From Hypericum androsaemum (lineage: Eukaryota > Streptophyta > Magnoliopsida > Malpighiales > Hypericaceae): DNA of 64,000 nucleotides. Made by a program: the position numbers and the translations under genes. The stretch's first letter is position 1; every line of letters begins with the position of its first letter. This document shows, one piece after another, positions 23,701 to 34,640 of this stretch. Below the pieces are notes generated by a model. It saw only the letters and a program-made list of their open reading frames with translations. It was not told where the DNA came from and ran no database searches. The stretch spans positions 1,999,001 through 2,063,000 of the forward strand of contig OZ023182.1 of the NCBI GenBank assembly GCA_963995505.1, read 5' to 3'.

Positions 23701-24442
23701 TATAAGAACAAAAAATATGAATCACACTCTTTCGTTCAATTAGTTGAGCGAATAAATATGAAAAGGATATAAAATTTCCAAGCATCGTCGCATCCTAGCG
23801 ATTTTTTAGGAGCATACTTAATTTTTTCAAATTTTATAAACTTTTACGTCTTGAAAATATTAATTGAGCCAACAACCATAGTATAGGTTAATTCGGGGGA
23901 AATTATTTATACTTTGGAGTCTCAAATGTAATTAAATTGTGGGCCTTGTTTGGACTTCAAACTTTGGAGTCACGGTGTAAGAATTTGGGCTAGAGGCCCA
24001 AAAGGCAAAAGGTTTGGACTGTTTATGTCAGTCAAGAGCCCACAAACACAAACTCATCAAATTCTTAACAAAAATCTGGTTCTGGTTGTGTTTCATTATT
24101 GGAGATTTAATTTTATGTTGTGATCGGGTAATCAACCTTTTCAAAAGTTAATTCTGATATCGATGTTATACACAATTACGGAAAGATAAAGGGTCATTAT
24201 AACACATTTAGTAAAAAAAGGGTCATTATAACATTAATCAAGCTTATCCGCAGAAAAAAATTTACAATGATTTTTTCACTACATATCTAATAATTTTATT
24301 GAATGTTAATTTTATGGTGAACCTCATGTGATAAAAATTTTCTCTCTTAAATTTCATTGAAGAATCAAGATCACCATAAAATCAGGAAATACATATAATC
24401 ATCGTAATCAAAGCGAAATGATTCTTCGTAGGACTTTACGGT
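23701..24442. other. AT-rich intergenic DNA
   Basis: Nothing recognisable is seen. Confidence 0.4.
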
Positions 24443-27035
24443 TTTTTTTTGGGGGGTAAGTTGAAGTATTTTATTAGTATGTATAAAAAATGTACAACCC
24501 ATTACGAGTGTATCTATAAAAAATACACACGGACTTACAAATCTCGCCTGGGTACCAAATCTCAACAACATAGAAGTACATGAATGCCAAGAAAGCTCCA
24601 GATTGACCTTTTTCGGTATACAACACTTCCCTATTTAAGATCCATGTGATTGCAGATAAAGCAGCAAGCTTTGTCCACCCAAAATCTGTGGCGATTTCGT
24701 CCACGCCAGTCATTCTCTAGCGTGCGAGAGAATGATTTGAGTAAGTAGCTTTTTGTCGCCCAATTTTTCTCGAAAGATGACTCATTCCTGTGAAGCCAGA
24801 TGCCCCATAAAATCGCTCCAAAAAGAGTTAGCCAAACTTTTTCATCCATCCCAGATCTCGCAAGGCCTTTCCAGTTTGAGAGAGCCGAGCTTAAAGATCG
24901 ACAAGAACACCAGCTAAATTCAAGCAGTCCTGCAAAGTAATTCCAGATAGACCATGAGAAAGGGCTATGAAGCAACAGATGGTCATTAGTCTCGTCTTCC
25001 CTCCAACACAGCAGGCATAATGAGTCCCAAGGAAGCAGAGAGCCTCTCCTGATCAGGGCATCACGTGTGGAAGTTTCTGTTGCACTGCAATCCAGTGAAA
25101 GCACTCAACTTTGAGTGGAGTGAGGCCAGCCCAAACTTTGCGAACCTCCAAGATGATTTTAGTGATGACAGGGACAAAAGAGCTGTATAACTTGCAGCAG
25201 ATGGATTTGGTTGAGAAGTTGTCATCCGTTGACAGACTCCAACGTAGTTGATCTAACCTCATGCTTGACATCCTGAAGTCCATCAACCTGTTTTCCAGCA
25301 TCATGACCTGTTCTTGCACCCATTGGAATAGTGTTCGAGTCCATATAAGGTTCTAATTCTACTCATTGTCTGACCAGTAACCACATTCTACCATGATAAA
25401 ATATTTTTGCTTTGAGATACCAAAAAGCCAGGGGAAAAAGTGCCTTAGAGTTATTTCGTTCAGCCAGGGTTCAGTCCAGAAAAAGAAACGAGCTCTATTG
25501 CCCGCGTTGAACCGAATACCATCCCTGAACAAAGAATTCAGATCTGAATTAGCAGTCAAAGCATCACAAATAGCTAACCAATGACCCCCTTTCTTCCCCT
25601 GCAGCCTTGTCAATGTTGAAGTGTTCCTAAAATTATGAATCCCTGAGATAGTGCTTGCCCACAATGATTCAGAATCTGTCAAAAATTTCCATGCCGAGTT
25701 GATGAGTAAAGCTTGGTTATTGATACATAGCTTCTCAATTCCCAGACCTCCAAGCTCTTTTGGCGAAGTCACGATCTCCTAACTAACCATAGACTTTTTT
25801 GTTGGAATCTGTAGCACCGTTCCAAAGGAACCTGCGAAACAGCTTCTCAATTGAATTGACAACACTCACTGGCATGCGATACAAAGAGAGGTAATAGACA
25901 TGCAAATAAGAAAGAATGGCTTTGATCAGAGTCAGTCTTCCTCCCATTGAAAGAAGACAACTGCGCCAGGAGGCAAGTCTATTTTCCACTGCTTGCACAA
26001 TAGGCTTCCAAAACTTAACTCTTCGCATATCATAGCTCAGGGGAAGGCCCAAATATTTGATTGGCAAAGTTTCTTGCTTGCAATTCCACTCACCAATCAG
26101 GAGATTCAACCACTCTTGCATCACATTAATACACATCAAAGAGGTCTTTGAAGGATTAATGTTTAGACATGAAATAAGCCCGAAGATATGCAAATTCTCT
26201 TCATATTAAGAATACTTTTCTCGCAATCCATAGATAGTAACAAAGTATCATCAGCATATTGAACTATGTTAACTTGGATTTGGCCTCCCGGAATCCTAAT
26301 TTTTTTGATAAGATTCAAGTCTTGTGCTCACTTAATAAGAGTTCTGAGCCCTTTCGCTGCGATTAGAAATAGAGAACAACCTTGTAGGAGAGCCATTGAC
26401 TAAGACAGAGGTTCAGACATTTGAGAGATATGCTTTAATCCAACTACGCTAGTTCTCCCCAAATCCCATTTCAACCATTATTTCATCAAGATAAGACCAG
26501 CTAACACAATCAAACGCCCTAGAAAAGTCCAACTTCAAAAGGAGCTTTTCTTTTTTCACGTTGAAGATAGCCAATCACCTCATTAGCCAATATTGAGCAT
26601 TCCGTAATCTGTCTTCCTTCGATAAAGGCAGATTATTCCAAGCCAATGACTTCATGAATCACCTTCTTCAATTTGAGGGCCAAGAGTTTGAAATGATCTC
26701 ATAAACGTAACCAATTAAGCTAATAGGTTGCAAGTTGGACATAAGTTTTGAACCAGGAGACTTCGGAATGAGCGCAATAAAGGACGAGGAAGCCAGAGCA
26801 TGAAGTCTCTTTCTTGCAAAGAAGTCCAAAACAAAAGAGAAGAAAGCATCCCTGATAATATCTAAAACACCTCGGATAAAGTTGAGATTAAAACCATCTG
26901 GCCCTGGAGCCTTGTCACCACCACAACTCTAAACTGCATTTACGATCTCTTCCCCGCTTGGGGCATAGTCAAGCAAAGATATTGAATCAGCACTCAACCT
27001 GCGAAAAAGATTTGGTGGCATTCTTGGTCTTGGAG
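24443..27035 (-). mobile_element. 5'-truncated L1-type LINE, dead
   Basis: On the minus strand, from about 27035 leftward, reverse-transcriptase blocks appear in order: KAPGPDGFNLNFIRG (about 26880-26930), SFIALIPKSPGSKL, LLLKLDFSRAFDCVSWSYLD (about 26500-26560), the catalytic QYADDTLLL (YADD complement at 26247-26258) and LPIKYLGLPLS. A maturase-like or thumb region follows (RLASWRSCLLSMGGRLTLIK) and then a zf-RVT zinc-binding region (CLLCWREDETNDHLLLHSPF). The left end has a T run on the plus strand at 24443, consistent with a poly(A) tail on the minus strand. The endonuclease part is absent and several stops split the frame. Confidence 0.82.
24631..26193 (-). pseudogene. LINE reverse transcriptase C-terminal region with zf-RVT domain
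   Basis: Four overlapping or adjacent open segments (26193-25783, 25772-25359, 25319-25053, 25104-24631) together make the C-terminal half of a LINE ORF2. Only frameshifts and a few stops separate them. The zinc-knuckle block CLLCW...HLLLHSPF is intact in form. The gaps between segments are small, so decay is moderate compared with the region right of 26193, which is broken more often. Confidence 0.75.
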
Positions 27036-28119
27036 GACGTTTATGAGTTGAAAGGGTGATAACGATTGATTAAGCTGGAAACGTTAAACAAGATTATATT
27101 GTGTACGATCCGATGGAAACATTCAACCAAACTTTGTCATGTGTTATATTTCAATATTAGATTACCAGGGTTGCGCGCTCCAACAATTAGTCATATAATT
27201 GAAATAAAAGGTCACGCATAAAAAATGGGAAAATGTGTAACATAAAATATTTGAAGTATTGAATAGAAAATAATAAAGAGACACATTATTTCCTTTTTGA
27301 ACGGTCACGATTGAAGCAAGGGGGTGATTGGAGAGGATCCTAGGGCTAAGACGGTTCTAACAATCGTATTTCTTTCTTGCGAAAGGGACGAGTTCCAAAC
27401 ATATTGTACATGTGGGTAGCTGCCAATGGTGGAGCTTTCATTAAGTTGAAGCTAATCCTTTTCGGTTGTGATATGTCCGCTGGCTAGTCATCTTTCGCCC
27501 CATTTACTCTTCATCTAAGTGTTTTTTAATTATTAAATATTTAGAAATATCAAATTCGAGTTATAAGAATAAAATAATGTTAAAAATTATAAAAAAGTAT
27601 ATAATTATTTGAATACAGCCCGATTAGGATATATACTAGTTTGTCATCTAGTATCATAGAGATAATTTCTATAAAAATTAATTTAAAAAGGAGATTTACA
27701 ACTCTTACAGAAGCAAAGCAAAATATGTGACAACTCATATTAAATCATTGAAAAATTCCACCATATATCGGGGTAGCAACAAATGAGAGTTCGAACGCCA
27801 TTGGATTTACTTCAGAAAATATCTTGGAAATTTTATTTTATTCATAAAATTTAAATTTAAATACCGGGAAAAAATATTTCGAAAATGAATTGAAAATGGA
27901 AAAGTACAAAATGATAAGGATGAAGAAGAATTTTCTTATAAACAAAGCTTAACAATAACCGACAAGGATATTGCAAAGTGGATATTCATGCCTTGTGTCT
28001 CGCTGCAATATGTTAGTGGCATGAAACTTTAGTGTTAATTTATTCTCGGATGGTGTAATTGCAAGTTCAACATTTCCGTGATTTGCGGGACCGTATGAGA
28101 TGTCCAAATTTAAGTCTGA
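27036..28119. other. AT-rich intergenic DNA
   Basis: No gene or delimited element is seen. Confidence 0.4.
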
Positions 28120-28235
28120 TATTTAAAAGGTGACAAATTTTTTTTAATAAGTATTTAATATCATAAATTTGAAATTTATTTAAGTTAGAATAACGTCATT
28201 ACTCGTTAATCTATGTACTTGTTGATAACAACGAG
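28120..28235 (-). mobile_element. Degenerate SINE (family A) copy
   Basis: TTAAAAGGTGACAAATTTTT, AATAAGTATTTAATATCA and TTAATCTATGTACTTGTTGA on the plus strand match the complement of the SINE body and its 5' end. The last block closely matches TCTATGTACTTATTGATAAC at 4470-4489. Confidence 0.45.
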
Positions 28236-29289
28236 TATTTTGATCTAAGTAGTGGCAATGCTATCCAAGTTTAACAAAAAGTCTAATTTCAAATCTTTGG
28301 ATTGTAACAATAGTTGTTGATATAATTTTGCCAATTTTCAAAAATACTATCTCTCTCGAAATTTAAATTAGTGGTGTTGATGATATGTGGTATAAGATCA
28401 AAGAATTAAACATATCATTATTACATGACAGAGAATCACCGAGCCTTCCTATTTCCCAACAATTATTATTCTAAATTAAACGGATAATGAATTGAATTAG
28501 TTAGGAACACATGCATCAAAATTTAATAAAGATATTTTTTACTAGTAGCATTTGACTCAATAAATATTTAAATATCAAAGTAATTTCGATCAATAAACGG
28601 AGAACAAAAAATGGAAAGTTTGGTATTAGCTAACAATGTGTTCGAATAAATTTATAATGTGATGTATAGTTGCATAAAGTAAAGTAGATATGCTTTTATC
28701 ATTATCAGGGGGACTAGTTCAAAAGTTGAGTAGGCCTTTTAAATAAAAAGTTTGAATATCCTGAATCTGCATTTTTATGCGCCAATCTCTTGTCACAATA
28801 GCCATATCTTTCACATTCCTTCTTACAAGAGAAGCATTAATTGGAAATGTATTTTACAATCTACAATCCGTTGTCAACTGCATCAGGTAAACGCCGGTTA
28901 ATCATCAAACAATCTACAGGGTATACCAATAGGAAATTATAATACATGGCTGGATCCGTCACCACTATACTTTTGTATCTGTGAGTTTCACTATCAATCG
29001 TTCCTAACCCATTGCAGATTACAGATGAAGATTCTCATCACTTCATACTAATCAACATATTAAGACATATACATGTATACGTACGACTACGAGAGGGCAG
29101 ATAGCCAATTTTTTTTAAAGGTAAATTTTTACATCGTTTCAACTCTGAACCTCCGTCAAATTATGTCACGCTTTGTGTCGTTGGGCTAAATATTTTTTGC
29201 GCAGATAGCCAATTATAACTTGGTATTTTAATAAAACCATTTACTTAAAAAAAAGCCAATTATAACTAAAACAAACCGTCATCAATGAT
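28236..29289. other. AT-rich intergenic DNA
   Basis: No supported feature is seen. Confidence 0.4.
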
Positions 29290-29376
29290 TAAAGAGAAAA
29301 GTTCACTTTAGTACTCTGTGGTATCCTCGATTATCACTTGAGTATCATGTGATTCTCAAACCATCAAACCGGTCCA
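29290..29376 (+). repeat. Solitary diverged MULE terminal inverted repeat
   Basis: GAGAAAAGTTCACTTTAGTA, CTCGATTATCACTTGAGTAT and GATTCTCAAACC match the first 80 bp of the TIR starting at 29386, with many substitutions. It directly abuts the target duplication of the Pack-MULE, so the younger element appears to have inserted in or beside an older relative. Confidence 0.55.
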
Positions 29377-30784
29377 TAATATTTTGGAAAAAGTACACAT
29401 AAGTACTCTATAGTTTTATCGATTCTCACTTGGGTACCCTGTAGTTTTTGAACCGTAAAAAAGGTCCAACTTATTCGCGTATTTTGTCACGGACTGATCC
29501 CAAGCTCCGGTCCAATTTTTTTGCAGAACGGCATCATTTTCTGGTCGACGTGGACTGCCACGTGGCTTAAACTAGGATTACTCAATGATGACGCGGCGGT
29601 AGGTAAATTACCAAATTAGTACCAAATTTTAAAAAATCACGAGCCCAAATATCAAAATAAATTATGCTCTTAGAGGAACGGGTCTTCTGGTTCAAAGGCG
29701 GACATCATCACCAACTAGGCTATGCAACGTGTGGATTCGACGAAGCTTCAAAATTTATATATTAACTCATCTTCTCTCTCCTGGCTTCACCTTCTCCAAC
29801 TCCATGAAACCACATCGAGAAGATCAAAGATTCCTTCCCAAATGCACCACAGTTAAGAAGATACAAAAATTGACATCATCCAAACACCAACAACAACATC
29901 GGAGGCGAAAGCAAAATCGGCAGCCGTCGCCGGGCTAAAAAAGGAAAGATGGGCATGGCGGTGGCGACGGAAGGAACCAGAGAGATCGAGATAGAGATCC
30001 CGTTGGGAGCGACGGCGGCGGAGGGCTTTCAGCTGGAGACGGCGGTGTGCAGCCACGGCCTGTTCATGATGGCCCCTAACCGATGGGACCCACTCTCCCA
30101 AACCTTCTCTCGTCCCTTCCGTCTCTTCTCTCCCAACCCCGAATTTGATTATGTTATCATTTTCGTATCTCAGCCCAGTGACGACCGACTCCGAAGGGTT
30201 TCGCTGGGTTGGAGGAGGGCCGAGATTGAGATTTTAAAACGACGTTGGGTTGCATCGGCCGAGCTTGAAGGGTTCATTTTGATTTTGATTTCTGGGTTGC
30301 ATCGATCGAAGGATGAGTTTCTAGTTTCGTGAATATCCTGAGAAGATGAGTCAGGAGAAAGAAGGAAGCACGCCTTATAAGTTCATTATATAAATTTCAG
30401 TTGCGTTTGATCAATAACTCTGTTGTTGTAGCCTAGTTAATGATGATGTCGGGCTTCCAACCAGATGACCTGGTTCAATTCCTCCCAGCTACGAATTTTA
30501 ATTTGATTTTTGGTATTTTTACAATTTTTTAAATTTGGTACTGATTTGTAATTTATCCATCGCCACGTCAGCATCAAACAATTCCATTCACTACCACGTG
30601 GCAGTCCACGTCAGCCATAAAACAATGTCGTTCCCCTAAAAAAAGTCAAACTGGAGCTCAGGACCAGTCCGTGACAAAATACGCGAATAAGTTGGACCTT
30701 TTTTACGGTTCAAAAACTACAGGGTACTGAAGTGATAATAGGTAAAACTACAGGGTACTTATATGTACTTTTTCCTAATATTTT
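29377..30784. mobile_element. Pack-MULE carrying a DNA-glycosylase-like gene fragment
   Basis: The element spans 29386-30775 (1390 bp). Both ends begin GGAAAAAGTACA(C/T)ATAAGTA. TIRs extend about 250 bp and, more diverged, to about 340 bp. It is flanked by perfect 9-bp direct repeats TAATATTTT (29377-29385 and 30776-30784), diagnostic of Mutator-like transposition. There is no transposase. The interior holds GC-rich, protein-like sequence absent from the TIRs. The inner part of the right TIR (about 30429-30489) contains a tRNA-like A box (TAGCCTAGTTAATGATG) and B box (GGTTCAATTCC), so a SINE fragment appears to be built into the TIR. Confidence 0.92.
29949..30332 (+). pseudogene. Captured 5' fragment of HhH-GPD DNA glycosylase-like gene
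   Basis: The frame reads EIEIPLGATAAEGFQLETAV, then CSHGLFMMAPNRWDPLSQTF and SRPFRLF. This matches the N-terminal block I associate with plant HhH-GPD base-excision-repair glycosylase-superfamily proteins. From about residue 80 the match is lost and the remaining frame, to the stop at 30332, looks like intron read-through or unrelated DNA. The catalytic HhH-GPD domain is missing, so the fragment cannot encode an active enzyme. It lies wholly inside the Pack-MULE. The frame from ATG 29949 is open for 127 residues, so a truncated peptide could be expressed. Confidence 0.65.
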
Positions 30785-31620
30785 TTGATGCCATGAATGA
30801 ATGTCGTTGTTTGCAAATTGAATACAGTTATGTTAAAACGTGTGTACTTTTAGAATGAGTGCCCCTAATTTGTAAAGAATTACATCAAATTGCATTTAAT
30901 TGTACCAATTTTTTTTCATAAGTAAATTATGTTTACCAAGGAAAAAAATATCTGCCAAAATAGCAAGTAACTAATACATCAAAATCTAATTAAATGTGGT
31001 ATGACCGTTACTCTTTCGCCTAAGTCTCGAAATTATCCATGATCATTATCCTACGTCAATAGCGACTTACTTCTTTGATTCCTTTTAGAAATTTACGGAC
31101 TTCTCCAGAGCATATTAAAAATAAATTTTCCAGTACTCTCTTAGGAGTGCTATGCAAACATTCAAACAGCTAAGCCAAACCTTCTAGTGCACTTATAAGC
31201 CGCTAAAAATGGACATATCAAAAGAAAGGTCCATTTGAACCACCATGCATAAACTTCACACCCGCTCCTTTCTCTCTCCTAAAAGAACATACCCACCAAC
31301 TCCACATCCCCAAAAAAAAGTGAAACCACTCATAGCTACCATTACAATAATGAACAAACAGGCCCAACCTTGAATTAATTTTCACGTCTCCCGCAAGTAC
31401 AATCTTCTTTATATATGTTAAAATAGGAAGAAAAAGAGATCGAAAGGAGGAGCGCATCAAGGACAAAAAACATAGAGGTGGAACCCAAGTAAAAAAGTCT
31501 AGCTAGTCATCAATTAAATGGCTCCTCCTCCTCCCTTAACAATTGTTTCTAGTATAAAATAATTTATGATCTTCACCTACAATTCCACCATCAACCATAA
31601 GAGTCCAAAGTACATAGGAA
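30785..31620. other. Intergenic DNA upstream of OFP17-like gene
   Basis: No gene is seen; the minus-strand frame 31218-31466 has no recognisable domain. This stretch is the likely promoter of the following gene. Confidence 0.45.
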
Positions 31621-31627
31621 AAATAGC

Positions 31628-31636
31628 TATAAAAAA
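31628..31636 (+). promoter_or_regulatory. TATA box of OFP17-like gene
   Basis: CTATAAAAAAC lies about 57-65 bp upstream of the ATG at 31693, a normal plant TATA-to-start geometry with a short leader. Confidence 0.5.
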
Positions 31637-31692
31637 CAACTATTTGTTTGCTTACCCAAACCCATATTCAACTTTTATCATCAATCAATAAT

Positions 31693-32289
31693 ATGTCACT
31701 AAGAAGCTCCATCTCCAATACCAAGAAGTTCTTCAAGAGAACCTTGAGCAACTTGAAAACCCTTTTCTCAGTTGACTCCTATGAGAAGCTTCCCAAATCA
31801 ACTCCTTTCAAGAACGTGATCACCTCCCAGAACTCCGAAAACGTCAGCATCAACACCAAGGAATTCGACAAGTTCTACAACGACTTCACCGACCGGTGGG
31901 AAGCTGATCATGGAAACAAGCATTTGGTACCAAAGAAGCCAAAGAATAAGGCCCAAGAAGAAGCTGTTAATAGCCCTAAGAAGAAGCGACTCGAAGTCTG
32001 GAAGTTGAGGGAAGAGAGGAGGTGCATGGTGGCTCAGAAGCTGAAGGAGCTAGAGAAGATGAGTATAAGTGATATGGACCATGTGTTGGACGTAGAGGAA
32101 GTTCTCCATTATTATTCCCGCCTCACCTGTCCAGCTTACTTGGAGATTGTTGATAAGTTCTTCATGGATATTTACGGTGAGTTCTCTAATATTGGCCCAC
32201 TACTTGGAGTTGGAGTTGGAATTGGAGTTGGAGTTTCTCCTCCAAGTGTTAATTCCAAGCCAATTAGGCTGATCCCTCCTGTGAGGTGA
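31693..32289 (+). CDS. OFP17: OVATE-like protein, OFP17 type
   Basis: This is a single-exon gene of 198 residues. The conserved C-terminal block, about residues 128-164 (MDHVLDVEEVLHYYSRL, then YLEIVDKFFMDIYGEF), resembles the degenerate OVATE domain of Arabidopsis OFP17, so a role as a nuclear growth or shape regulator is inferred. The basic N-terminus (SNTKKFFKRTLSNLK) fits this group. A basic stretch PKKPKNK...SPKKKR (about 80-99) may be a nuclear localisation signal, and a Lys/Glu-rich helix follows (about 100-124). The tail holds an unusual Gly-Val repeat (GVGVGIGVGV, residues 172-181). The ATG at 31693 is the first Met and sits downstream of a TATA box. Assignment is less certain than for the OVATE protein at 15336 because the domain is short. 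Confidence 0.75.
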   Translation: MSLRSSISNTKKFFKRTLSNLKTLFSVDSYEKLPKSTPFKNVITSQNSENVSINTKEFDKFYNDFTDRWEADHGNKHLVPKKPKNKAQEEAVNSPKKKRLEVWKLREERRCMVAQKLKELEKMSISDMDHVLDVEEVLHYYSRLTCPAYLEIVDKFFMDIYGEFSNIGPLLGVGVGIGVGVSPPSVNSKPIRLIPPVR

Positions 32290-32867
32290 TAAAAGATGTG
32301 ATGTCTAGTTTTTTTTTTCTTTTTCAAAAGATAGAAGTTTTATTATGTATAAGTGAATAATGTTTGACGGAACCATATAAATGGGTTGGTTAGACATGTC
32401 CGCTCGAGTATTCATATAACCTAGAAGTGTTAAATTCCCTCAACGGGTGATGTCTAGCTGTTTCACCCTTTAAAAGCTTGTTCCCATCTTCTTCTAGCTA
32501 ATTGGCGTTCGACTTGTATGGATTTATTTCTGTGTAATATTCTATTTTTGAACATTCTTACAGTGACTTGTATCCATTATTTCCTGATTCTTTTGATGGC
32601 CACTTGTTTGGGATCTGCTTGTAGAATATTAGAGGAATTTACTTCTCTAATTCCTTTTGTATATGGTCATTAATCCTTTTGATGTTCATTAACTGCGATA
32701 ATGTACCAACCCGTCCAAGACTCCTCTGTTTCTCTTCTTCTACTGATTCTCCAACAACAGAATTTAGATTTCACGATTTTGCTCTTCCACTCTGCGAACT
32801 CGAATTTAAGTGGTAAAATTTTAACATCAGGAGTGGTGGTTATAATTAATGGATGATGAACAACAAT
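32290..32867. other. 3' flank of OFP17-like gene and intergenic DNA
   Basis: No further gene is seen. Confidence 0.45.
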
Positions 32868-32990
32868 TACTAGTAAGATAATTGTTCTAGTTTAACTAAG
32901 AAGTTTGAAGTTTGAGTTATTGAGAACACAACAATATCAAAATTGGAAAATTTTTGTCACTATTTAAAAATACGACATGACTCAAAATTA
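32868..32990 (+). mobile_element. Degenerate SINE (family A) copy
   Basis: AATTGTTCTAGTTTAACTAA, then GAAGTTTGAGTTATTGAGAA and AATTTTTGTCACTATTTAAA follow the order of the family consensus, with a decayed B box. Confidence 0.45.
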
Positions 32991-33377
32991 ATTAGCTAAT
33001 TTAACAAGTACCCTCATATCCGTATAAAAAAATTAATGGACGTTGAGCGATCGCTGTTTCTATTCTTTACTAATTTTGGAAAAAAGATACTTTATGGAGC
33101 CAGAGCGGGTTAGTTAATCATGATCAATAATTGTATTAATTCATTTTTTAATCGAATGGTATCCCAATTAAATTCTGCAGCAACTCTTTTAATACGTTGT
33201 GATTTCCAACTATTATCTAAATAATATTTTTGTAAAGTACAATTATATTTTGTTAGGGTTTGAACTTTGTATTTACGTCAAATCAAATTACGTTTTGTGC
33301 CGTTGGGCCAAACTCCAACAAATACTTAGATTAACAATAATACATACACTTATGAGTACAAATATTTTATAACTACC

Positions 33378-33550
33378 AACAATTACTTAGGTCAATTGGC
33401 GAGAGATTTTTTTTACCTTAGTTAAGAAGTTTCGAGTTGAAGTCTTTAAAATTGCAGCATGGAAAAGGTTTGCCACATTTTAAAGGTCATATCAAACTCG
33501 AACCTGGATTAAGCGGTCGAGTAGATGTTTCAAATATCAAGTGGTATCAA
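33378..33550 (+). mobile_element. SINE (family A), near full-length copy
   Basis: The A-box-like TAGGTCAATTGGCGAGAGAT starts at 33391. ACCTTAGTTAAGAAG and TTTCGAGTTGAAGTC (decayed B box) follow. The body GGTTTGCCACATTTTAAAGG and TCAAACTCGAACCTGGATTA comes next. It ends near GTGGTATCAATAAAAAATAAA, an A-rich tail. Confidence 0.6.
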
Positions 33551-33749
33551 TAAAAAATAAAATTATAACCAACAATTTATTTTCTAACAAATAAAAATTC
33601 AATTGCACTTTTCTGAAAAAAAAGAAATAGGGTCATTTGTGGTGTGGTTAATACTATTTTTTTTTGGAAAAAATGATTTTTTTCGTTGCATAAGAAAATA
33701 TCTAAATATGACATTGACCATTAGTTAATATTATTTATATTTTTAGGTA

Positions 33750-34640
33750 AATTGCTTTATTAAAAAGAAACATAAGAAAATTACAACCAAAAGGATATCT
33801 ACAATGATCTACGCAATCCTACATAAATCTAACCCACCCCTACCCGTGAAGCCCCGCACAAGGTTGTTAGGTTCTAGAGTTAACTCCTGGAATCTTAGGA
33901 TTTTACGATTTACCATGGGCAAAACAAGTCAAAGCCTGTGTAAGATCTAGAGTCGAGCGGGATCTGTGGGATCTGAATGATAACTCCTAAGATCTTGAGA
34001 TCTACGAGTTAACTCTTAAGATCCTGAGATCCGAGTTGGAGCGATAGATGTTTCTCAACGCTTCCAGGGGAGAGAGAAGGATAAGGGGTTATCCTTCATT
34101 TAGCATTTTAATAATATATGTTATTCAGATAACTATACTTCTTTTACTGTATAGCCCAAAACACAAAAATCTATTATACTTTGTTTAATATTTTTTAATA
34201 ATATTTGTTATTCGGATAACTATTGATCGACTAAAATGCTTAAAATGACACGATTGTTGTTGAGCCCAGAAATTAATAATCAAATTTATATTAATTAATA
34301 TCTCTGAGATTAATAGTTTTAGAGTTATTTAAATTTATATTTTCATCCTACCAATTTTTTGCCACTTATTTCTTTTACATTAATTTTGATATTTATTTTA
34401 TTTATTGCTCGTCAATCACATTATGTAATCTATAGATACGTAGTGAATTACCATTAAAAATGTATTGAACTAAGATTTTTGTGTGTAAATTTAGGAAGAA
34501 AAACTGGTCATTAGTGAAAAGTTTATGAAAATATTATTAATCTTAGTTATTTCTATAATTTTGTCTATTTGGTAGATCTTACGATCCGTGTTACGATTTT
34601 ACGATCTACGCTTTCTCTATGTCCGAACGATCTTTAGTGG
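33750..34640. repeat. Probable degenerate repeat rich in GATC motifs
   Basis: Between 33880 and 34050 the block TAACTCCTAAGATCTTGAGA is echoed by TAACTCTTAAGATCCTGAGA. Similar vocabulary (GATCTTACGATCC, TTTTACGATCTACG) recurs at 34575-34610. This suggests a decayed element with ends near 33880 and 34615, but no target duplication can be fixed. The left edge (GGTAAATTGCTTTATTAAAA at about 33745) resembles the 3' ends of LINE-type inserts. Confidence 0.3.

Noticed and set aside
29853..30101. Minus-strand protein inside the Pack-MULE
   Set aside because: Arg/His-rich translation of the complement of the glycosylase-like fragment.
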